The notes under the pieces: generated by a model | The model's database searches: none | Seen by the model: only the letters and a program-made list of their open reading frames with translations | Told to the model about the DNA's origin: nothing | Assembly: GCF_003333325.1 (NCBI RefSeq) | Contig: NZ_QOLC01000039.1 | Coordinates: 1 to 47,750, forward strand | Direction: 5' to 3' | From: Candidatus Ulvibacter alkanivorans | Lineage (GTDB): Bacteria > Bacteroidota > Bacteroidia > Flavobacteriales > Flavobacteriaceae | Length of the DNA stretch: 47,750 nt | Position numbers and translations under genes: made by a program | Shown here: positions 42,687-47,750 of the stretch, in pieces | Numbering within the stretch: the first letter of the stretch is position 1 | How the letters are laid out: every line of letters starts with the position of its first letter

Positions 42687-44537
42687 ATGTTTAAAGGATT
42701 ATTTACAAATTTAAGAGGAAATCTCTTTGGAGGAATTACTGCAGGTATTGTGGCTTTGCCACTAGCACTTGCGTTTGGAGTTCAGTCGGGTCTTGGACCT
42801 GATGCAGGACTCTACGGTGCAATCTTTATTGGATTCTTCGCAGCTTTATTTGGAGGAACCAATACACAGATCTCAGGGCCAACAGCACCTATGACCGCTG
42901 TTTCTATGGTGATTATTGCAGGAATTATTGCCGCTAACGATGGAAACGTCGAACAGGCACTGCCTTATATCTTATTAGTGTTCTTACTAGCCGGACTTAT
43001 GCAGATCGTATTAGGTCTTGTGGGCGTTGGAAAATACATAAAGTATATTCCGTATCCCGTGGTATCCGGATTTATGACGGCGATTGGTGTAATTATCTTG
43101 ATCACACAGATCTTACCAATGTTAGGATACTATACACAAGATGATCAAGAATTTATCGATCAATACACGCCAATGGCAGAAGAAGTACTGCTCGATAAGA
43201 TATTAAAAGAAGAAGCAGGAGAAGGTATTTTGGTGCTGGAGGATTTTAGAGAAACAATAACTCGAGCGGAAAGAATAAATGACGAAGATATTCAGAACGA
43301 AGCTATAGTGTTGGCAAAATCGGCAAGTTCGGGAGTATTAGGCGCAATTAAAACGTTACCACGTGCCCTGCAGAATATCAATTGGCTCGAATTTATCTTG
43401 GCACTAGCAACCATATTTATTATTTATGGGTTTAAGCGAATCACTACCGCAATTCCAAGTACATTGGTAGCGTTAATTGTCGTGTCTGGAGTCGCTTATT
43501 TTGCCAATCTAGGATATCGACCTATAGAGCAAATACCGGAAGGGTTACCATTGCCAAATTTTGAAATGTTTACAAGTTTCAGTTTTGATGTGATTTCACC
43601 GTATGTGTTTACCGCATTAACCTTGGCGTTCTTAGGAGCGATCGACTCCTTACTTACTTCGGTGGTAGCCGATAACATGACCAAGACCAAGCATAAACCA
43701 AACAGAGAATTGGTAGGACAAGGAATTGGTAACAGTATCGCTGCATTTTTTGGTGGTATACCTGGTGCCGGAGCAACCATTCGTACCGTTGTAAACATTA
43801 ACAGTGGTGGTACAACTCGTCTTTCGGGTATGATCGCCGCATTATTACTCTTAGTGGTCTTATTAGCCTTAGGTCCTGTCGCATCACAAATACCCGCAGC
43901 CGTATTGGCCGGTATTTTAATTACCGTAGGTATAGGAGTGATGGACTACAAAGGATTAAAAGCAATACCTAATATGCCGAAGAGTGAAATTGCCGTTATG
44001 ATGGTAGTATTGCTACTAGCGGTGTTCTGGAATCTTGTATATGCTGTAGGTATCGGACTAGTAATGGCATCGTTGATCTTTATGAAGAAGATTGGAGATG
44101 TTACCGCAGCACGTGCTAAAGTGGTTCCACTTGGAGTTGCAGACGAACTGGGATTACCTTGGAATGACGAGAACAATCTTCCGGAGAGACTAAAAGAAGA
44201 AGTGTTCATTAAGCGTTTGGAAGGTCCTCTTTTCTTCGGAAACACATCCGATTTCCAAGAATTGGCTGGTGCGATTCCACCAACGGCAACGCATGTTATA
44301 ATTAGATTGGGTAAAGTGCCATACATGGATCAATCTGGATTGTATGCAATGGAAGAGATCTTATTGCGATTAAGTCGTAAAAACATAAAGATCCTTTTTG
44401 TAAATCTGCAACAACAACCAAGAGTAATGATGGAGGGCATCGATATTGTCCCCGATCTGGTTCCTGAAGAACAAATCTTCGGCTCTTTTCCGGAGGTAAT
44501 GAAATATATTAGAACTAACGTTAAAGACGTTGTTTAA
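42687..44537 (+). CDS. SulP family anion transporter with STAS domain
   Basis: A 616-residue SLC26/SulP transporter. The core carries the signature elements GGITAGIVALPLALAFGVQSGLGP and the ISGPTAPMT re-entrant segment; GAIDSLLTSVVADNMT and PGAGATIRTVVNINSGG follow. The cytosolic STAS domain is at about 500-610 (GPLFFGNTSDFQEL, PYMDQSGLYAMEEIL). Residues about 150-212 form a charged, mostly non-hydrophobic insert between membrane segments, longer than in typical relatives. Beside carbonic anhydrase, bicarbonate (BicA-like) is a likelier substrate than sulfate, an inference. A strong bidirectional terminator follows. Confidence 0.94.
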   Translation: MFKGLFTNLRGNLFGGITAGIVALPLALAFGVQSGLGPDAGLYGAIFIGFFAALFGGTNTQISGPTAPMTAVSMVIIAGIIAANDGNVEQALPYILLVFLLAGLMQIVLGLVGVGKYIKYIPYPVVSGFMTAIGVIILITQILPMLGYYTQDDQEFIDQYTPMAEEVLLDKILKEEAGEGILVLEDFRETITRAERINDEDIQNEAIVLAKSASSGVLGAIKTLPRALQNINWLEFILALATIFIIYGFKRITTAIPSTLVALIVVSGVAYFANLGYRPIEQIPEGLPLPNFEMFTSFSFDVISPYVFTALTLAFLGAIDSLLTSVVADNMTKTKHKPNRELVGQGIGNSIAAFFGGIPGAGATIRTVVNINSGGTTRLSGMIAALLLLVVLLALGPVASQIPAAVLAGILITVGIGVMDYKGLKAIPNMPKSEIAVMMVVLLLAVFWNLVYAVGIGLVMASLIFMKKIGDVTAARAKVVPLGVADELGLPWNDENNLPERLKEEVFIKRLEGPLFFGNTSDFQELAGAIPPTATHVIIRLGKVPYMDQSGLYAMEEILLRLSRKNIKILFVNLQQQPRVMMEGIDIVPDLVPEEQIFGSFPEVMKYIRTNVKDVV

Positions 44538-44546
44538 ATTAAAATC

Positions 44547-44574
44547 AAAGCCCGCAGCAATGCGGGCTTTTTTT
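44547..44574 (+). terminator. bidirectional intrinsic terminator
   Basis: AAAGCCCGCA (44547-44556) and TGCGGGCTTT (44561-44570) form a perfect 10-bp stem with a GCAA tetraloop, followed by Ts to 44574. The reverse strand has a matching A/T context and the convergent CvpA gene stops at 44573-44575, so both transcripts can end here. Confidence 0.95.
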
Positions 44575-45139
44575 ATGCTTGCGTAGTATCACTTTCTCTA
44601 ATTGGTACTTCTTCTTCTACTTCATTTTCTTCATCTTCACTTCGGAAAGTCTCTACTTCCTCAAGGATGAACGGAATCACCAATGGTGCTAAAGAAGCAA
44701 TTGGAGCATATAATATAGAATTAGCTTTCTTTTCTTCGGAAATTACATACCCGCTAATAGATGTGGATGCATTCAGAAACATAAATAACACACTTATCAT
44801 AAAGGCATATTTTACCAGATTGAATACACCACCCAACAGTTTATTAAAAATTCCTAATGCCGCAAAATCCAACATTTTTGTTAGTAATTTTCCTGCCAAG
44901 GACACTAATGAAACGATGGCGAAAAAAGTAACCGCGAAAGCCACCAAATTTGTGAGTTGTTCGCTCCAATCGAACCAACTGGATATATAATCGGCAGCAA
45001 AATCTGAAAAGTAGACGGCACCATACACACCTACTACGATACCCACTAAAGAGGCCAAGGCGACGAACAGTCCTTTTTTAAACCCTACATAGAAACCTAG
45101 TAAGAGGATAATTCCTAAAACGATATCGATTGCGTTCAA
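44573..45139 (-). CDS. CvpA family membrane protein
   Basis: A four-helix inner-membrane protein related to colicin V production protein CvpA. The family start is MNAIDIVLGIILLLGFYVGF, followed by KKGLFVALASLVGIVVG, two further helices (VAFAVTFFAIVSLVSLAGKLL and LVKYAFMISVLFMFL). The C-terminal 45 residues are acidic and disordered. Both plausible starts are TTG (45139, chosen, and 45148, three codons earlier); no ATG fits. A TATCTTTA box at 45156-45163 on the minus strand puts transcription almost at the start codon. Function of the family is vague: envelope homeostasis has been proposed. Confidence 0.9.
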   Translation of the reverse strand: MNAIDIVLGIILLLGFYVGFKKGLFVALASLVGIVVGVYGAVYFSDFAADYISSWFDWSEQLTNLVAFAVTFFAIVSLVSLAGKLLTKMLDFAALGIFNKLLGGVFNLVKYAFMISVLFMFLNASTSISGYVISEEKKANSILYAPIASLAPLVIPFILEEVETFRSEDEENEVEEEVPIRESDTTQA

Positions 45140-45155
45140 TGGTGTCAATTTATCG

Positions 45156-45163
45156 TAAAGATA
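45156..45163 (-). promoter_or_regulatory. predicted -7 box of cvpA-like gene
   Basis: The minus strand reads TATCTTTA, one change from TAnnTTTG. The predicted transcript start is about seven bases on, within or next to the TTG start codon, implying a leaderless or near-leaderless mRNA. Confidence 0.4.
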
Positions 45164-45200
45164 CTATTTCCGTCGAAATGCCGGTCTCAGCACCTTATGA

Positions 45201-45224
45201 TTGTCCTAAAACACCGTATCTTTG
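45201..45224 (+). promoter_or_regulatory. predicted promoter of the 118-residue conserved protein
   Basis: TATCTTTG at 45217-45224 is a full TAnnTTTG match. A TTG lies at 45201-45203, but the 13-base spacing is shorter than usual. The ATG follows only ten bases after the box, so the mRNA leader would be a few bases at most. Confidence 0.5.
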
Positions 45225-45234
45225 CACTTCAATT

Positions 45235-45591
45235 ATGGCAAGAGATGAACTTTTAAAAGCGCGATGGGAAGCAGTAGTAGAACTACTCAGCAACCAATTT
45301 GCCGATGGCGAAACCCTAGATTTGGATGCGATCATCTATTTGGTGGGGCTCCAAGAATTAGGACAGTTGCATCGAAAATTTAAAAAAGACGAAAAGATCA
45401 ACCTAATGCATATTGCTATCTGTAGGTTGTTGGAGCCTTTTGGATATTATGAATTCGATTATTTTGATGAACAAGGTTGGCCTCATTATAAGATCGTTGA
45501 ACAACTACCACCGCTAAAAGCAGGAGAACAAAGTGTTTTAATGAAAGAGGCTATCGTTCAGTATTTTCTGGAAAAAGAGGTGATAGTGTAG
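45235..45591 (+). CDS. conserved hypothetical protein
   Basis: A 118-residue cytosolic protein beginning MARDELLKARWEAVVELL. It has no signal peptide. Features are a helical N-terminal half (LDLDAIIYLVGLQELGQLHRKFKKDEKINLMH) and an aromatic-rich middle (EPFGYYEFDYFDEQGWPHY), followed by a final helix. I do not recognise a named domain; the layout is typical of a small Bacteroidota-specific family. The ATG at 45235 is chosen because it follows the promoter box; a longer in-frame ORF from 45130 would contain that box. It precedes pheS by 43 bases but pheS has its own promoter box. Confidence 0.8.
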   Translation: MARDELLKARWEAVVELLSNQFADGETLDLDAIIYLVGLQELGQLHRKFKKDEKINLMHIAICRLLEPFGYYEFDYFDEQGWPHYKIVEQLPPLKAGEQSVLMKEAIVQYFLEKEVIV

Positions 45592-45604
45592 CAAATAAAA
45601 TACG

Positions 45605-45612
45605 TAATTTTG
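45605..45612 (+). promoter_or_regulatory. predicted -7 box of pheS promoter
   Basis: TAATTTTG is a full TAnnTTTG match 22 bases before the pheS ATG. The upstream box overlaps the end of the preceding gene and has no clear TTG. Confidence 0.45.
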
Positions 45613-45634
45613 CAGCTTTGAAGAATTGTAAGCG

Positions 45635-46654
45635 ATGATAGAGACGATTAAAAAACATATTGAAGAAGTAGAATCCTTTTCAGCAACTACCAAAGAAGAG
45701 GTAGAATCCTTCCGAATTAAATACTTAGGAAAGAAGGGTTTGCTAAATGAATTTTTTGCAGCTTTTAAGGAGGTGCCTAACGATCAGAAAAAGGAGTTTG
45801 GTCAAGCGGTTAATACGTTAAAGAACACAGCCCAAAATAAAGTTACGAGCTTAAAGAATACGCTGGAAGCTTCCGAAGAGATAAAGGGTAATTACGGCGA
45901 TTTGTCGAGACCTGGCGAACCCATCGAACTCGGGTCGAGACATCCTATCTCCATTGTAAAAAATAGGATTATCGAAATATTTTCACGTATTGGATTTAAT
46001 GTTTCTGAAGGTCCCGAGATCGAAGATGATTGGCATAATTTTACAGCACTTAACTTACCGGAATATCACCCGGCTCGAGACATGCAAGACACATTTTTTA
46101 TCCAAACAGATCCTGATGTGTTATTGCGTACGCATACCTCTACAGTTCAAGTGCGATATATGGAAAACAACAAGCCACCAATTCGCACGATCTCTCCCGG
46201 ACGCGTGTATCGTAACGAGGCGATATCTGCAAGGTCGCACTGTTTCTTTCATCAAGTAGAAGGGCTGTACGTGGACAAGGGCGTTAGTTTTGCCGACCTC
46301 AAACAAACACTTCAATATTTTACGACAGAGATGTTCGGCAAATCCAAAATCCGTCTTAGACCTTCTTATTTTCCTTTTACCGAGCCAAGTGCTGAGGTGG
46401 ATGTATATTGGGGACTAGAAACAGAAACCGACTACAAGATGACAAAAGGAACGGGTTGGTTAGAAATTATGGGTACCGGAATGGTCGATCCCAATGTGTT
46501 GAAAAACTGTGGTATCGATCCTGAAGTATATTCTGGTTTTGCCTTCGGAATGGGAATTGACCGTATTGCTCTACTACTACATCAAATCCCGGACATAAGA
46601 ATGTTTAGTGAAAACGATATTCGTTTTTTAGAACAATTTAAGGACGCCTACTAA
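45635..46654 (+). CDS. pheS: phenylalanyl-tRNA synthetase alpha subunit
   Basis: Catalytic subunit of the alpha2-beta2 enzyme that charges tRNA-Phe. The 339-residue protein has an N-terminal coiled coil (about 1-90), motif 1 near HPISIVKNRIIEIFSRIGF, motif 2 in GRVYRNEAISARSHCFFHQVEG, the SAEVDVYWG region, and motif 3 in GFAFGMGIDRIALLLHQIPDIR. The beta subunit gene is not adjacent; Bacteroidota often keep pheT elsewhere. The downstream hypothetical follows after 13 bases and likely shares the transcript. Confidence 0.98.
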   Translation: MIETIKKHIEEVESFSATTKEEVESFRIKYLGKKGLLNEFFAAFKEVPNDQKKEFGQAVNTLKNTAQNKVTSLKNTLEASEEIKGNYGDLSRPGEPIELGSRHPISIVKNRIIEIFSRIGFNVSEGPEIEDDWHNFTALNLPEYHPARDMQDTFFIQTDPDVLLRTHTSTVQVRYMENNKPPIRTISPGRVYRNEAISARSHCFFHQVEGLYVDKGVSFADLKQTLQYFTTEMFGKSKIRLRPSYFPFTEPSAEVDVYWGLETETDYKMTKGTGWLEIMGTGMVDPNVLKNCGIDPEVYSGFAFGMGIDRIALLLHQIPDIRMFSENDIRFLEQFKDAY

Positions 46655-46667
46655 ATTCAATTCTTTT

Positions 46668-47063
46668 ATGAAGAAGGATATTAATTTTCACATTGCTGAA
46701 AAGGTGCAGATCGTGGCCGTAAAGGAATGGGATAAGGAGTTTTCTGCGCAACAATGGAATGTATATCTTGTCAACAATCGAAACGAGCCTATCGAAATGG
46801 TGTTGGTGCTGTCACGAGGAACAACTGCCCACAAGAAAACTGCGACTTTACGTCATGGGCTAGGTGATATCGCAGCGCATTCAGCTGCAAAAGTCGAAAT
46901 GATCATCGATGAAGTACTTAGTTTTACCAATGAATATTTGGTAACATTTTTTTCTGAAAACAAGCTGTATGAGAAAAGTTTTGTTTTTCCAGCCAACCGT
47001 ATTAACGAATCGAATACCATCGAAGTAGAGGTCCTTCAATTGAATGGGGTATTGGCCGAATAA
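46668..47063 (+). CDS. conserved hypothetical protein downstream of pheS
   Basis: A 131-residue cytosolic protein predicted to be mostly beta strands: VQIVAVKEWDKEFSAQQWNVYLVNNR, then IEMVLVLSRGTTAHKKTATLRHGLGDIAAHSAAKVEMI and YLVTFFSENKLYEKSFVFPA. No named domain was recognised. Linkage to pheS (13 bases) and a shared strong terminator suggest one transcript. Automatic annotations sometimes call such genes a phenylalanyl-tRNA synthetase subunit by proximity; nothing in the sequence supports that activity. Confidence 0.78.
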   Translation: MKKDINFHIAEKVQIVAVKEWDKEFSAQQWNVYLVNNRNEPIEMVLVLSRGTTAHKKTATLRHGLGDIAAHSAAKVEMIIDEVLSFTNEYLVTFFSENKLYEKSFVFPANRINESNTIEVEVLQLNGVLAE

Positions 47064-47084
47064 TTCAAAGAGTTTCTAAAAATT

Positions 47085-47122
47085 AAAAAACCCCCTTGAC
47101 ACTGTCAAGGGGGTTTTCTTTT
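47085..47122 (+). terminator. strong bidirectional terminator
   Basis: AAAACCCCCTTGACA (47087-47101) and TGTCAAGGGGGTTTT (47103-47117) form a perfect 15-bp inverted repeat around a single central base, with T-runs on both strands. It lies between convergent genes, so it can stop transcription from both sides. Confidence 0.96.
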
Positions 47123-47142
47123 GGTTGGTTATTATTCGAGTT

Positions 47143-47750
47143 TTACTCGATGATCAAACGTTTTACAACGCTTGCGTCTTGACTGGTTATTTGAACCATG
47201 TACACTCCTGATGCCAATGCAGACACATCGATACTACGCTCTCCTTGCATGTTGCTAAGGTCGGTAGTACTAATGAGCTTACCATTTACATCATAGATCA
47301 CAGCGCTGTCTAATAGCACATTCGAGCTGTTGGCGATCGTCACTTGGTTTGTAGCCGGATTCGGATACATCACAATGGCAGTGTTAAGTGCATTGTCTTC
47401 TACACCAAGGATACTCTCTACGGTAAGTTCGAACGTACAGGTAGCTAAGTTACCATACTCGTCTTCTGCTGTTAGGGTCACTGTATAAGTACCATCTCCT
47501 ATCAAGTCTCCTGCAGCAGGATCTTGAGTAGTAAGTACCACAGGATCGGTACAGTTGTCTGTAGCCGTTGCTTCCCCTGTAGCGAAGTAATCTGGCACTT
47601 CATAGAACAAGTTTCCTTCTCCTGGATCAACTGTTTGGTCTGCCGGACAGGTAAGTACCGGAGCCAAGTTGTCTACCACAGTGATCATAGAAGTACAAGC
47701 TGCAATGTTTCCACTGGCATCACTTGCAAAGACCATGGCCGTGATAGGTG
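47143..47750 (-). CDS. T9SS type A sorting domain protein with HYR repeats, 5' part beyond window
   Basis: The C-terminal 202 residues of a larger secreted or surface protein; the open frame runs off the window end upstream. Two HYR-type beta domains are visible: NLAPVLTCPADQTVDPGEG with ATATDNC and GTYTVTLTAEDEYGNLATCTFELTV. These end in a type A T9SS sorting domain: MYPNPATNQVTI, AVIYDVNGKLI and the closing GVYMVQITSQDASVVKRLIIE. T9SS exports such proteins across the outer membrane. HYR domains are often adhesive. The substrate or partner is not evident from this part. Confidence 0.93.
   Translation of the reverse strand, partial: PITAMVFASDASGNIAACTSMITVVDNLAPVLTCPADQTVDPGEGNLFYEVPDYFATGEATATDNCTDPVVLTTQDPAAGDLIGDGTYTVTLTAEDEYGNLATCTFELTVESILGVEDNALNTAIVMYPNPATNQVTIANSSNVLLDSAVIYDVNGKLISTTDLSNMQGERSIDVSALASGVYMVQITSQDASVVKRLIIE

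Noticed and set aside
2719..46549. TTCSGAA as a Chi-like recombination site
   Set aside because: The two orientations are about equally frequent across the window, whereas a Chi-type site should be polar with respect to replication; replication direction is not known here, so this is not absolute.

Overview
The window is a 47.75 kb chromosomal segment of a Bacteroidota bacterium, most likely a marine Flavobacteriaceae member. The evidence is the low-to-moderate GC content, weak Shine-Dalgarno signals, promoter boxes of the TAnnTTTG type, a Bat (aerotolerance) operon, an IPExxxVDY-family gene next to pyruvate kinase, a T9SS C-terminal sorting domain, and many SusD-era style lipoproteins with short lipoboxes. 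No rRNA, tRNA, CRISPR array, prophage or insertion sequence was seen.

Layout. 1-4253 (+): housekeeping block acpP (5' cut)-fabF-rnc, then an IPExxxVDY protein translationally coupled to pyk. 4260-6188 (-): an SH3-like lipoprotein and DNA polymerase IV. 6267-7912 (+): three overlapping genes (NAD(P)-binding protein, CYTH triphosphatase-like, YciI-like lipoprotein). 7916-21402 (-): a long tightly packed unit reading A2M-like lipoprotein, PbpC, GH2 beta-mannosidase, GH20 hexosaminidase, CutC; it joins a periplasmic defence/peptidoglycan repair pair to an apparent N-glycan-core degradation set. 21638-23004 (-): ABM-fold protein and isoaspartyl peptidase. 23205-26077 (+): CAP-domain lipoprotein, 3-hydroxyanthranilate dioxygenase, ALDH7-type dehydrogenase. 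26126-29215 (-): an SPFH/GYF protein, a double-zinc-ribbon membrane protein and a metallophosphoesterase, interrupted by an 89-bp nested inverted-repeat element. 29290-30867 (-): accessory-looking AlbA_2 (Schlafen-type) gene and a 23S-IVS-type four-helix-bundle gene flanked by CAATA-rich repeats. 31007-32335: divergent SDR and small exported protein. 32483-41577 (+): complete eight-gene MoxR/DUF58/BatABCDE operon. 41649-44537 (+): small exported protein with TTG start, beta-carbonic anhydrase and a SulP transporter with an unusual charged insert, probably an inorganic-carbon uptake module. 44573-47063: CvpA, a conserved small protein, pheS and a hypothetical. 47143-47750 (-): C-terminal end of a large HYR-repeat T9SS-secreted protein.

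The most unusual sequence-level signal is a near-palindromic 7-mer, TTCSGAA (TTCCGAA/TTCGGAA). I counted by eye about 65 copies, roughly ten times the composition expectation. It occurs in both orientations, in all reading frames and between genes. Other points for a second look are a start-codon-proximal inverted repeat before the 3-hydroxyanthranilate dioxygenase, a 14-bp palindrome in the promoter of the carbonic anhydrase/SulP operon, and two TTGTTAACA copies exactly 42 bp apart before the Bat operon.
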